DNA of 64,000 nt, taken from positions 62,001 to 126,000 of the forward strand of contig CAJXNY010000006.1 in assembly GCA_913057435.1 (NCBI GenBank), written 5' to 3'. The translations under genes and the position numbers were made by a program. The DNA comes from an uncultured Oceanospirillaceae bacterium. Lineage in GTDB: Bacteria; Pseudomonadota; Gammaproteobacteria; Pseudomonadales; Balneatricaceae. The notes beneath the pieces were generated by a model that was not told where the DNA came from, made no database searches, and was given only the letters and a program-made list of their open reading frames with translations. Shown piece after piece: positions 35,389 through 44,194 of the stretch (positions within the stretch are counted from its first letter, which is position 1; each line of letters opens with the position of its first letter).

Positions 35389-36669
35389 ATGAGCAAGCAA
35401 ACAGTTCTGACCGGTATCACGACAACCGGTACGCCCCATATTGGTAACTACCTGGGGGCGATCAAGCCCGCGATTGAAGCCAGCCTTAACCCTGCTTATA
35501 ACAGCTACTTTTTCCTCGCGGATTATCATGCACTGATCAAGTGTCATGAGCCCGAGCGTGTCGCCCGCTCCACTCAGGAGATTGCCGCCACCTGGCTGGC
35601 GTTAGGGCTGGATACGGATGTGGCGACATTCTACCGCCAGAGTGATATCCCCGAGATCCCGCAACTGACCTGGCTACTAACCTGTATGACCTCTAAAGGT
35701 CTGATGAATCGGGCCCATGCTTACAAAGCGTCGGTGGATGCCAACCGTGATGCGGGTAAAGAGGATCTGGATGACGGCGTCACCATGGGGCTGTTTTCTT
35801 ACCCCATTCTGATGGCCGCTGATATTTTGATGTTTAACGCCGATATTATTCCGGTGGGTAAAGATCAGATCCAGCATATTGAGATGGCACGTGATATTGC
35901 GGGTCGTTTTAACCATGGCTTTGAGCCTTTATTCTCTCTGCCGCAGGCACAGGTAGATGAAGCGACTCAGCTGATCCCGGGTCTGGATGGCCGTAAAATG
36001 TCGAAAAGCTACGACAATACGATTCCGCTATTCTCCAGTACAGATCAGCTGCGCAAATTGATAAACCAGATAAAAACGGATACCCGCGCGCCGGGTGAAC
36101 CGAAAGATGCTGATAGCAGTACGCTGTTTCAGCTTTATAGCCTGTTTGCCAGTGAGGCGGAAAACGCTGCCATGCGTAACCGTTTCGCGGAGGGCATTGG
36201 TTGGGGTGATGCAAAAACGGAACTGTTTGAGTTCCTTAATGCCCAACTGGAAGCACCGCGCCAACGTTACAATGATTTGATGGATGATCTGGGCTATGTT
36301 GAAGCGCAGTTGCAAAAGGGGGCCGTAAAAGCCCGTGAGCACTCTGCACCGTTTATTGGCAACATCCTGGCAGCGACGGGTATTCGTCCGCTGACTTATG
36401 TGCCGGCCATCAAGACGGATGAGACGGTGAAAAAAGAGAAAAGTGCTGAAGATATTGCGCGGGCTGAACAGGGCCGTCGTCGCGCAATTGTGATGCAGCT
36501 TAAGCGTGAGATTGAGCGGGTTGAAGCCGCTGATGATAAGGCTGCAGAGGCACAGGCGGTACTGGCAGAAAAAGCGCTGCAGGTAGAAAGCCTGAAGAAA
36601 AAAGCACGCCAGAAAGCTGAAAATGAGCTGGATGTGTTGCGCGAAGAGCTGTCCCGGTACCTGGGTTAA
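35389..36669 (+). CDS. trpS: Tryptophan--tRNA ligase, long form
   Basis: Class I aminoacyl-tRNA synthetase charging tRNA-Trp, 426 aa. The HIGH-type motif is TPHIGN (residues 15-20) and KMSKS is at 203-207. The catalytic and anticodon-binding domains end near residue 335. About 85 further residues form a charged Lys/Glu/Ala-rich coiled coil (EKSAEDIARAEQGRRRAIVMQ...), which the roughly 334-aa E. coli enzyme lacks and pseudomonad-type enzymes share. Confidence 0.94.
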   Translation: MSKQTVLTGITTTGTPHIGNYLGAIKPAIEASLNPAYNSYFFLADYHALIKCHEPERVARSTQEIAATWLALGLDTDVATFYRQSDIPEIPQLTWLLTCMTSKGLMNRAHAYKASVDANRDAGKEDLDDGVTMGLFSYPILMAADILMFNADIIPVGKDQIQHIEMARDIAGRFNHGFEPLFSLPQAQVDEATQLIPGLDGRKMSKSYDNTIPLFSSTDQLRKLINQIKTDTRAPGEPKDADSSTLFQLYSLFASEAENAAMRNRFAEGIGWGDAKTELFEFLNAQLEAPRQRYNDLMDDLGYVEAQLQKGAVKAREHSAPFIGNILAATGIRPLTYVPAIKTDETVKKEKSAEDIARAEQGRRRAIVMQLKREIERVEAADDKAAEAQAVLAEKALQVESLKKKARQKAENELDVLREELSRYLG

Positions 36670-36721
36670 GCCGAATGGGTCTGCCACCTGCAGAGGTGGC
36701 CAGCGGTCCAAGGAGAAAGCG

Positions 36722-37561
36722 ATGTATACCACACTGGTAAGTACAGAGCAGTTAAACGATCACCTGGGTGAATGGCTGGTGCTGGATTGCCGTTTTGATC
36801 TGGCGGACACCGATGCCGGGCGGCGAGCGTATGCTGGCGGGCATATTCCAGGGGCATTCTACCTGCATATGGAAGATGATCTGTCGGCAGAAATTACACC
36901 ACTGTCGGGCCGCCATCCGTTACCCCGACCAGAGCGACTGGCTAACCGGCTGGCAGCGCTGGGTTTGTCTGCTGGCCGCCAGGTGGTGGTATATGACGAT
37001 GTCGGCGGAGCCATGGCTGCTCGGGCCTGGTGGTTGTTGCGCTGGATGGGTCATACCAATGTTGCGTTGCTCAATGGTGGTTATCCCGCCTGGCTGGGAG
37101 ATGAGATGGAGGTGAGTCAGAAACCGGTAATGGTGCAAAGTGGTGAGTTTGAATACCACCTCCAGCATGAGATGGCGCTATCGGTAACTGAGTTACAGCA
37201 ACAATTAAGTGATCAGTTGGTTACCCTGATTGACGCCCGTGCAGCGGCTCGTTTTGAGGGGCAGCAGGAGCCCATTGATCCGGTTGCCGGGCATGTGCCC
37301 GGGGCGTTGAGCCGGCCCCTGATGGATAACCTTGTTGATGGTCAGTTTAAGCCTGCTGGTGTACTACACGCCGAGTGGTGTGAGGTGCTGGCAGGTCGCT
37401 CTCCCGAGACCGTGGTGCATATGTGTGGTTCTGGTATTACCGCCTGTCACAACCAGCTGGCGATGGAAATTGCCGGGCTGGCGGGTTCCCACTTGTACCC
37501 CGGGTCCTGGAGTGAGTGGATTCGTGACCCCCAGCGGCCTGTTGTAACCGGCCAGACGTAG
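36722..37561 (+). CDS. Sulfurtransferase with two rhodanese domains
   Basis: Thiosulfate/3-mercaptopyruvate sulfurtransferase family, 279 aa. The N-terminal inactive rhodanese domain contains HIPGAFYLHMEDDLS, and the C-terminal domain holds the catalytic loop CGSGITA (Cys at about residue 240). The CGSG[ST] loop type favours mercaptopyruvate over thiosulfate. ATG at 36722 has AAGGAG upstream. A terminator follows. Confidence 0.9.
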   Translation: MYTTLVSTEQLNDHLGEWLVLDCRFDLADTDAGRRAYAGGHIPGAFYLHMEDDLSAEITPLSGRHPLPRPERLANRLAALGLSAGRQVVVYDDVGGAMAARAWWLLRWMGHTNVALLNGGYPAWLGDEMEVSQKPVMVQSGEFEYHLQHEMALSVTELQQQLSDQLVTLIDARAAARFEGQQEPIDPVAGHVPGALSRPLMDNLVDGQFKPAGVLHAEWCEVLAGRSPETVVHMCGSGITACHNQLAMEIAGLAGSHLYPGSWSEWIRDPQRPVVTGQT

Positions 37562-37589
37562 GAGGCTGGTGTGACCGGCAAGATGATCT

Positions 37590-37615
37590 AAGGGTCGCCT
37601 GTGGCGGCCCTTTTT
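37590..37615 (+). terminator. Intrinsic terminator after the sulfurtransferase gene
   Basis: Stem AGGGTCGCC / GGCGGCCCT (one G-U), loop TGT, then TTTTT. Confidence 0.85.
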
Positions 37616-37700
37616 ATTGTCTGTGGGCTGGGATGCCCGGGAATAATCTTGTAGTTTTATTTCATGAATGACCTTTTTCTGTCAGTTTTCAGTCATTCCG

Positions 37701-37728
37701 TTGCCATATTTCTCAGTTAGGCTATCAT
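37701..37728 (+). promoter_or_regulatory. Candidate promoter of the 65-aa protein gene
   Basis: TTGCCA (37701-37706), 16-bp spacer, TATCAT (37723-37728). It would give a leader of about 80 nt before the ATG at 37814. Confidence 0.5.
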
Positions 37729-37813
37729 TGTTTGTACTAAAACTACAAAAAGCCAGAACGCACAGTCGTGGCCACAAGCTACTGCTGATGACAGCTTAAA
37801 AAAGGGAAAGACA

Positions 37814-38011
37814 ATGCAGACCGAAAACACGACACGTAAGATCGCTATCCTTGCGGTTGACGGTGAAAATTTCGAAGTAGATGGTCATTATCAGGGAAGT
37901 GATCGAAAAGCGCGCTGTTATACTGTTACCAAATCCAGCGACCGCACGATCCGGGTTGAAAATATTTCTCAGTTCCCGACTCACCAGTCCATTCGTGAAC
38001 TGATGAACTGA
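37814..38011 (+). CDS. Small protein of unknown function
   Basis: Soluble protein of 65 aa, MQTENTTRKIAILAVDGENF, with no membrane segment and no motif I know; one Cys. It has its own candidate promoter, an AAGGGAAAG ribosome site and a very strong terminator, which together argue for an expressed single-gene unit. Confidence 0.65.
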   Translation: MQTENTTRKIAILAVDGENFEVDGHYQGSDRKARCYTVTKSSDRTIRVENISQFPTHQSIRELMN

Positions 38012-38020
38012 TCCTTGGGG

Positions 38021-38064
38021 TCAGGCACAAAAAAACCTCCATAAGGAGGTTTTTTTGTGCCTGA
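38021..38064. terminator. Bidirectional terminator with perfect 20-bp stem
   Basis: A perfect 20-bp inverted repeat, TCAGGCAC-A7-CCTCC on the left and its exact complement on the right, with loop ATAA. It lies between the convergent 65-aa protein gene and the DsbB-like gene. In both directions the CCTCC/GGAGG core is followed by seven T residues, so it should stop transcription from both sides. Confidence 0.93.
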
Positions 38065-38086
38065 AAAACGCTGAAAAGCCTGTCCC

Positions 38087-38611
38087 CTAGATAAAGAGCG
38101 AGCGTTCCAGGGCCTTTCGATTGAGCTGTACCCAATTGATAATCGTTAACAGTGTAAAGGCAGCGATAAGGATGTAGGCCAGGTCAACGCCTGAGATGGT
38201 GATGCTGCTGATATGGCAGGGCTGGTTGCCAGAAACGGTCTGTATCAGGTTAATGTCGGCAGGCAGGTAGGGGGTGAGGTTGTTCAGGCCGGTGTTGAGC
38301 AGGCTGGTACAGCTACTCAGTTGGCCTTTATGCTGAAGCCATGCGGACAGTGTCAGGCTGACAAGGATGGGGGTGGCCAGTAACAGGTTAAGAGTAGCGT
38401 AAGTACGCTGGCCTGCGCGTTGGGGGTTCTGTAACCAGGCTAGCAGAGACAGGCCGCTGATAGCCACTAAGGCGAACTGCGCAAGCGAGCATAGCGCACA
38501 GGTGCCGGGAGCCAGCTGGGGTGTAATCAGTAGCAGTGTGCCTGCACTGGTTGCCAGTCCAAAAAAGTTAACGAATCGGTAGTGTCTGGGCGGATCGTTA
38601 TACTGGCTCAC
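38087..38611 (-). CDS. DsbB-like membrane thiol oxidoreductase
   Basis: Four-helix inner-membrane protein of about 174 aa with the DsbB pattern. The first Cys pair is CALC just after helix 1, and the second pair is split in a periplasmic loop (SSCTSLL and QPCHISS), followed by GVDLAYILIAAF. DsbB reoxidises DsbA and passes electrons to quinones. GTG at 38611 gives the usual family length. An ATG at 38662 would overlap ydbL and has a badly spaced ribosome site. Last gene of the ydbH cluster. The full Cys set supports function, but overall similarity to true DsbB is modest. Confidence 0.7.
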   Translation of the reverse strand: MSQYNDPPRHYRFVNFFGLATSAGTLLLITPQLAPGTCALCSLAQFALVAISGLSLLAWLQNPQRAGQRTYATLNLLLATPILVSLTLSAWLQHKGQLSSCTSLLNTGLNNLTPYLPADINLIQTVSGNQPCHISSITISGVDLAYILIAAFTLLTIINWVQLNRKALERSLFI

Positions 38612-38633
38612 GGCGATTACCTGTTCTGTCGGG

Positions 38634-38960
38634 CTATTTTCGTTTCCATTGCCCGTGGGCATCCTGAACAAACTGACCTGCCGATGCGCGACTTCGCAGG
38701 CGTTCGCCAATACGTAGTTCGATCACTTTCAGGTTTACCCCTGCCTTCTGAGCCCGGCCCTGGTATGCCGACCGGCGTTTTCGGTTAATATCTTCGACCA
38801 GTACTTTGATCGCTGGGTCTGGTTTATTGACCACAATACCCAGATAACCGTTACTGCGCTCACCAATCAGCCCCTGTGCTTTTGCGCCATTCATTGAAAG
38901 TGCCCAGGATGCCTGGCTGAACAGTAATGTTGCAAAAAGTGTGAATAAAAGCCGTTTCAT
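38634..38960 (-). CDS. ydbL: YdbL-family periplasmic protein (DUF1318)
   Basis: Secreted protein of 108 aa. The signal peptide MKRLLFTLFATLLFSQASWA precedes the DUF1318 core KAQGLIGERSNGYLGIVV. In E. coli, YdbL is a periplasmic helper of YdbH-YnbE. The ATG at 38960 is chosen over the upstream start at 39008 because it gives a proper signal peptide. Order ydbH-ynbE-ydbL is conserved here. Confidence 0.87.
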   Translation of the reverse strand: MKRLLFTLFATLLFSQASWALSMNGAKAQGLIGERSNGYLGIVVNKPDPAIKVLVEDINRKRRSAYQGRAQKAGVNLKVIELRIGERLRSRASAGQFVQDAHGQWKRK

Positions 38961-38973
38961 TTCACTGAATCTC

Positions 38974-39177
38974 CTAGAAGAGGTCACTGTTGTCCTGGAG
39001 CAAATCATCGATTTCTCTATCTACTTTAACCAGAATTTCATGTTCTATTTTGACGTTCAGGTTAATAGTGATGGGTTCGTTGGGTACGGTGACTTCAACT
39101 TTTGGGGAGCAACCACTCATTATCGCGGCTCCCCCCAGGGTTATTAGCAGGTATAACATCAATTGGGGGCGATACAT
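38974..39177 (-). CDS. ynbE: YnbE-family lipoprotein
   Basis: Small lipoprotein of 67 aa with lipobox IMSGC. The mature part is short (SPKVEVTVPNEPITINLNVKIEHEI), with the alternating beta pattern of YnbE. In E. coli, YnbE is an outer-membrane lipoprotein that completes the YdbH lipid-transfer bridge. Confidence 0.88.
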   Translation of the reverse strand: MYRPQLMLYLLITLGGAAIMSGCSPKVEVTVPNEPITINLNVKIEHEILVKVDREIDDLLQDNSDLF

Positions 39178-39210
39178 CGGGTTCTCCGTTTATCAAATCA
39201 GGTATATAGG

Positions 39211-41502
39211 TTAACGGTAACGCTTCTTAAGTGATTCCGTCAATTGGTCTGTGATCTGTAATGTCTGTATAAGTTTGGGCAGATTTTCTTCAACATTAAC
39301 GCCAAGATTGACTGCTCTGCCATTATTCCAGCCAGGGTTTTTTCCTTTTAATCGGGTATCCAGTAATGCCGTACCGTCTGCATGATAGGTTACGCCAATC
39401 GTAAGCTGCTTATATCGGAAATCAGATAATGCTTCCAGCGCCATACTCAGGCCTGCATTTGTACTGGCAATTGCAGCCACCTCCGGGGTGGCCTGAAAGC
39501 GTATAACGCCTCCCGGCTGCAGACTGCTGAGCTGGCCATTGGTAATCGTAAACTGGCCGCGCTGATAGTTAAGGGGCAGGGTGCCTGAAATCCGACCTTC
39601 GCCACTAAGGCCTTGCTGGTTTTCGAGTGCCAGAATCTGTGCCAGCTGCAACTGTTCAACATTAAGGAGGGTGCTGAACTGGTCCTGTGCCTGATTGTAG
39701 TGAAGTGGGCTGAGGTTGATATGGCCGCCGAGCAGATCGCACTGGCTATTCCTCAGGGTGACACTCAGGTTGCCACGACGATCGCTGTTGACTTCATAGT
39801 CGCCGATCAGGTTTTCCAGCGGCAGGCCTGCATCGAGCAAGCCAAGCCGTAGCTGACCTTTATCTCGCCAGCTGCCATCGGGCCGCAGTCGGAGTTCGGA
39901 GCGCCATTGCCCCTGCTGGCCTGCCAGGTGGTCCCAGTTAAAACGCAGATCACGAATAGTCTGGCGTAGTGTCAGATTTAGCTGACTGTTCTGCCAGCGG
40001 CCAAAACCGTGATGTTCCAGCAAGCCCGCGCTGAGCTGAAGTTCGGCGGGGAGTGCCGGGTAGTAGCGGGCGATCAGGTGTTCAATCTTTTTTAGCCCGA
40101 TGGGCTGCAGCTGCCAGTTGAAATCGGCCCGGTTGTTGTCGGTATGCCAGCTGGCGGTGCCTTCCATACTCAGTGGTGTATCGTTTGCGCTGATTTTAAA
40201 GCGGTTCTGCAGCTGGTCCGGGTTGAGCTGGAACTGGTTGCTGATCTGCAGTACAGGCCAGTGCTGGCCTGGCTGACTAATGCGCAGTGATGGCACTGAC
40301 AGTGTGCCCTCCAGTGAGCTGTCGCCTGCGGTGAAGGGAGCCAGGTTTAGAGAGACTGGCCCGCTGCGTATTACCCTGTCGTTATGGCGGATGGGTGGGG
40401 CGCTGAACGTCAGCTGCAAGGCACTGGCCGTTGTCTGCTGTGGTGCGTGCATTGGAATCGTCAGGGTAAAAGGGGTAGCCAGTTTTGCGGTCAGTGGTGG
40501 CAGTGGCAGGTCGGTGATAGCGGGTGTGGCTTTAATCTGGCTGTCTGGTTTGAGAGTGATGCTGAGGGTGCCGTTTTCAAGTTGCAGCTGCTGTTTGCTC
40601 TTGATAACTAACTGACTGAGTTCCGGGCTGGGCTGGGCCAGTGCGATGGCGGTGGTCAGTTGCTGTTTTGCCTGTAGCTGATCGAACCAGCGTGTATCGT
40701 CAAAAGACAGGGTGAGCGGAAGGCGGATATACCCTGAGCTGCTTACCTTACCACTGAAGACGGGCCAGTTCTGGATGTCGGGCTCGATAACGGATAGCCA
40801 TTGCCGTAATCGAGTCAGGTGTGTTTGCTGGTCAATGTTCAGGGTCAGCAGGTCGCTCTGCTCGATGTTACCTTCGACATTGATAAAGGCCTCGTTGTTA
40901 TAGAGCATTTTCAGGCTGAACTGGTTGTGGTCATCAAACCGGATATCGCTCCAGCCCAGTTCCTCCAGGCCATAGCGCATATGTACTCGGCTCTGCAGCT
41001 GATAGTCAGTGAGGTCAAGTGAGCCGCGCAAATGCCAGTCGGGCCGCTGAGGTGTACTGATCTGTATCGCCAGCTCGCCGACCAGCAGGCGGTCGGCGGG
41101 CAACAGGCCGATTAACCGGGTGGGTAGCAGGGGGAGGATTGCCAGTTCGCCAGCAGGCCCGGTGTTGGTGTGAATGGCGGGCTTATAGTGGAGGCTGAGG
41201 CGGGCGGTGGGTATCTGAATGTCGGTCAGTTGCTGATTGAGCAGAAGCCGGGCAGGGTGGTAGCGGATCAGGATCGGGCCTGCATCAAGCGCCATGCGGC
41301 GTTCGGCGTCTTCCTGACTGAGGCTGATCTCGTTGATCTGGAACTCGTTCCAGGCCGGGTGGCTGATGGAAAATCGGGGGTTGTTGAAGCCCTGATCCAC
41401 CAGCCAGATCTCCACAACCTGGCGGGCAGCCCAGGGGATAGCTGCATAGGCTGCGCCGAGAATCAGAATAAAGATCAGAAACCAGCTCAGCCGTTTGCGC
41501 AT
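39211..41502 (-). CDS. ydbH: YdbH-family intermembrane phospholipid transport protein
   Basis: AsmA-like envelope protein of 763 aa. One N-terminal helix (about residues 6-26) anchors it in the inner membrane; the rest is long repetitive beta-structure expected to form a groove across the periplasm. E. coli YdbH, TamB and YhdP are redundant phospholipid carriers to the outer membrane. C-terminal segment FRYKQLTIGVTYHADGTALLDTRLKGKNPGW is family-typical. It is 5 bp downstream of the 126-aa gene and upstream of ynbE and ydbL. Confidence 0.88.
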   Translation of the reverse strand: MRKRLSWFLIFILILGAAYAAIPWAARQVVEIWLVDQGFNNPRFSISHPAWNEFQINEISLSQEDAERRMALDAGPILIRYHPARLLLNQQLTDIQIPTARLSLHYKPAIHTNTGPAGELAILPLLPTRLIGLLPADRLLVGELAIQISTPQRPDWHLRGSLDLTDYQLQSRVHMRYGLEELGWSDIRFDDHNQFSLKMLYNNEAFINVEGNIEQSDLLTLNIDQQTHLTRLRQWLSVIEPDIQNWPVFSGKVSSSGYIRLPLTLSFDDTRWFDQLQAKQQLTTAIALAQPSPELSQLVIKSKQQLQLENGTLSITLKPDSQIKATPAITDLPLPPLTAKLATPFTLTIPMHAPQQTTASALQLTFSAPPIRHNDRVIRSGPVSLNLAPFTAGDSSLEGTLSVPSLRISQPGQHWPVLQISNQFQLNPDQLQNRFKISANDTPLSMEGTASWHTDNNRADFNWQLQPIGLKKIEHLIARYYPALPAELQLSAGLLEHHGFGRWQNSQLNLTLRQTIRDLRFNWDHLAGQQGQWRSELRLRPDGSWRDKGQLRLGLLDAGLPLENLIGDYEVNSDRRGNLSVTLRNSQCDLLGGHINLSPLHYNQAQDQFSTLLNVEQLQLAQILALENQQGLSGEGRISGTLPLNYQRGQFTITNGQLSSLQPGGVIRFQATPEVAAIASTNAGLSMALEALSDFRYKQLTIGVTYHADGTALLDTRLKGKNPGWNNGRAVNLGVNVEENLPKLIQTLQITDQLTESLKKRYR

Positions 41503-41507
41503 CGTAA

Positions 41508-41888
41508 TCAGTCCTCGAAGAGCGCCAGGTCATCCAGTCGCTCAATGGCATCCCGCAGGTGGTAAATCAGGGTGCTGTACAGAGTGCTATCGGTGTTGTT
41601 GTCCAGGTCGCAAAGCCGGTCGGCTGTTTCTGCGAAGGACTCGCCCTGGTGCTGGATGTTGTTGTCCCGCAATAACCAGGCAATCAGGCCGACAACTTCC
41701 GCCGGGCTGGCAATCTGGTCCAGGTCGCTGAGGTAGTGATCGCGTACCGGACGCAGGCTGGCCATCAACGGTGCGTTGTCTTCTGTCTGGACATAGCGTT
41801 CAAGCAGATCGCCCGCCCGCTCAATACGGATCCGCTGATCAAGGATCAGGATATGGTCAGACTGTAGAGAAAAGGTCGGGTTACCCAT
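41508..41888 (-). CDS. Protein of unknown function upstream of ydbH
   Basis: Acidic, mostly helical protein of 126 aa with no signal or membrane segment. I recognise no domain. It is tightly packed in the leftward operon, its ATG overlapping the methyltransferase stop by one base and its stop lying 5 bp before ydbH, so it is surely co-transcribed. Confidence 0.75.
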   Translation of the reverse strand: MGNPTFSLQSDHILILDQRIRIERAGDLLERYVQTEDNAPLMASLRPVRDHYLSDLDQIASPAEVVGLIAWLLRDNNIQHQGESFAETADRLCDLDNNTDSTLYSTLIYHLRDAIERLDDLALFED

Positions 41889-42529
41889 CAGCGTACCTTA
41901 CGAACGACGTTGACACCGTCACGGACGGTCAGGAATACATTCTCTACATTGGAGTCGGCAGCGATGCGCTGGTTCAATTCAACCAGTACATCGTCAATCT
42001 CGGACTCTGGCTGGATAACTTTGCCGGACCACAGTACGTTGTCGAGCACGATCAGGCCGCCTGGGCGGGTCATTTCCAGAACACGTTCGTAATAATTGAG
42101 GTAGTTACGCTTGTCGGCATCAATGAAAGTGAAGTCCAGTTCCATGTCTAGCTGGTCGAGGGTGTCCATGGCGCGACCGAAGATGACCTCAATCTTGTGT
42201 CCGTGGGGGCTGCGGTCATAGAACGTTTTCGCAAAATCGATGGCGCGCGGATTGGTTTCGCAGCAGATCAGCTTGCCATCATCGGGCACCCCTTCCGCAA
42301 TAGACAGGGCGGAATAGCCGGTGAACATGCCGATTTCCAGTGCATTTTTTGGCTGCACCAGGTGGGACAGCATGCTCAGCGTACGTCCGACCAGGCGGCC
42401 AGAGAGCTTCTGGGGCCAGCCCATGTTTTCATTGGTGGCGTCAATCAGCTCCTGCAGCAGCTCGGGCTCTGCGCCGGTGCTGAGAAAGGCGTAATCTTCA
42501 ATTGCTTCGTGGACCAGGTAGTCAGGCAT
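41888..42529 (-). CDS. O-methyltransferase, COG4122/Methyltransf_3 family
   Basis: SAM-dependent methyltransferase of about 213 aa. Motif I is ALEIGMFTGYSAL, the acidic post-I residue is in LICCETNPRA, and motif DFTFIDADKRNYLNYYE plus GGLIVLDNVLWSG are typical of the caffeoyl-CoA/catechol O-methyltransferase group that uses a divalent metal. ATG at 42529 (MPDYLVHEAIEDYA) matches homologue starts; ATG at 42553 is an alternative. Substrate unknown. Confidence 0.85.
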   Translation of the reverse strand: MPDYLVHEAIEDYAFLSTGAEPELLQELIDATNENMGWPQKLSGRLVGRTLSMLSHLVQPKNALEIGMFTGYSALSIAEGVPDDGKLICCETNPRAIDFAKTFYDRSPHGHKIEVIFGRAMDTLDQLDMELDFTFIDADKRNYLNYYERVLEMTRPGGLIVLDNVLWSGKVIQPESEIDDVLVELNQRIAADSNVENVFLTVRDGVNVVRKVR

Positions 42530-42662
42530 GGTGTTACAGGTACCTTCAGACATCAAAAGGACAGGCAGGCGCTTTCAAGGGTGTTGAAGGCGCTGCGAAT
42601 GAATGGGGTGATAATACCATTTTTATGGTTTCAGGCGCTGTAGCGGCTTCGTTGCCGATTGC

Positions 42663-43709
42663 TTATTCGGCGGCCAGAATCAGACTGGCCCAGTCGAAGT
42701 GGTGTATGCGCTGGTCGGCAATGTAATAAATCACGGACCCGGGCTGGATACACAGGTCCAGAGCCGGATTCAGGCTGGGTGCTGTGTAGGTGTCATCGGC
42801 AACGGCCAGCAGGGTGACGCCATACTGTTGTTTGAGGCTGGTATAGACCTCCCCAACCCGCATGACGGGGCTACCGATTGGATAAACAACAGAATACTGT
42901 GTCATGCCACGCCCAGCGTTGACCAGCTCCTGGTGTAACGCGCTGGAGCCTGGGTCCATCGCTGCTTTGACCAGCAGCTCGGTGGATACGGATGGCGCAC
43001 ACTCAACTTTGTGGCAATGTTGTTTGAGCAGCTTGCTCAGGGCGTCATTGCGGAAGTAGGCGATCATATGGGCCTGGCTGTTCAGGTTAGCGGCAAACAG
43101 GGCGGCGGCCAGGGTGCTGTCATCGCTGGCGGTATCGACGATAATGGTGGAGGCCGTTGTGACGCAGGCGCGGGCCATGGCCGGATCATCGTTAAAGCTG
43201 GGGCCACGGATAAATTCGATTTCACCTGGCAGCGGGTTTTCCATCTCCTGAGTGGTATACAGGCAGATGGTACGCTTGAGATTCTGCTCCGCTTCCAGTT
43301 TTAGCAGGGCCAGTAATGACAGGGTGCGTGGGCCGTCCCAGCCGATCACCAGAATATGATTTTCCAGATCGAGCGTTTTGGCGCCCATAATGCCTTTTCT
43401 CCATTGGTAGGCGCCGAACGCGGCGACTTTACCGATCACCAGTGCAAACAGGCTGAGGCCGACCGGGATAATAAACAGACTGGTAATAATTTTTCCGCTA
43501 TCGGTGCTGGGCGACAGGTCGCCATAACCGACGGTAGATGCGGTGACCATCAGCCAGTAAAAGAAATTATTGCCCAGCAGGGCATCTTCCTGACTCCAGT
43601 TAAGCAGCAACCAGCTGAGCGTAATGTAGGTTGCCAGCAATAGTATGACGGCCTGACCACTGGTCTGCTTCAGATGCTGGTAAACCAGTCTGCGGATATA
43701 CCTGATCAC
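42663..43709 (-). CDS. Potassium channel protein, 2TM with RCK-like domain
   Basis: Two-helix K+ channel of 348 aa. It has helix 1 (about 18-37), pore loop with selectivity filter TVGYGD (residues 59-64) and helix 2 (about 75-97). A cytoplasmic RCK/TrkA-N-like domain begins at HILVIGWDGPRTL (glycine-poor variant) and a TrkA-C-like end follows. The start is GTG with AGGAG 7 bp upstream. Gating ligand unknown. Confidence 0.88.
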   Translation of the reverse strand: MIRYIRRLVYQHLKQTSGQAVILLLATYITLSWLLLNWSQEDALLGNNFFYWLMVTASTVGYGDLSPSTDSGKIITSLFIIPVGLSLFALVIGKVAAFGAYQWRKGIMGAKTLDLENHILVIGWDGPRTLSLLALLKLEAEQNLKRTICLYTTQEMENPLPGEIEFIRGPSFNDDPAMARACVTTASTIIVDTASDDSTLAAALFAANLNSQAHMIAYFRNDALSKLLKQHCHKVECAPSVSTELLVKAAMDPGSSALHQELVNAGRGMTQYSVVYPIGSPVMRVGEVYTSLKQQYGVTLLAVADDTYTAPSLNPALDLCIQPGSVIYYIADQRIHHFDWASLILAAE

Positions 43710-43834
43710 GTCTCGACTCCTGATAAATGCAGCCAGTATTGTACGTTAAACAATGCTGGCTGCCAGGCGTTTATCCAGTGGGACAGTCTGGATAGATACC
43801 GTACAATACGGGCTGATTTGAGCAGGAGATAATA

Positions 43835-44191
43835 ATGGTTGTTGATCCGCTGTGGATTTTTCTGGTTACCGGTTTTGTTTCAATGGCTGGGGCGTTGAGC
43901 GCCAGTGGTATTAATAAGCTGGCTGAAGAGGATAAGCCTGAGTTCGCGAAAACCAGTAATGGTCAGGTGGCCGTTATTCTGTCGGGAAACCTGGCAGCAT
44001 TAACGCTGATCGGCGCGATGGCTTACGGCATTCGCCAGCTGGATTTGTGGATTCCGGCGACCTGTCTGTTTTTCAGCTTTCCGGCGGTTTATTTGCTGGT
44101 TTTTCAACGCGCGCTGGGTGATGCACGGTCGCTTTATCTGATGATGCCGCTGGTGCTGGTGGCGATCGGGGCGCTGTATTATTACTGGTAG
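43835..44191 (+). CDS. Small membrane protein of unknown function
   Basis: Protein of 118 aa with four predicted helices (about residues 5-23, 45-65, 72-90, 98-117). No motif is recognised. AGCAGGAG precedes the ATG. It is 3 bp upstream of rmuC and likely co-transcribed. Confidence 0.75.
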   Translation: MVVDPLWIFLVTGFVSMAGALSASGINKLAEEDKPEFAKTSNGQVAVILSGNLAALTLIGAMAYGIRQLDLWIPATCLFFSFPAVYLLVFQRALGDARSLYLMMPLVLVAIGALYYYW

Positions 44192-44194
44192 ATT

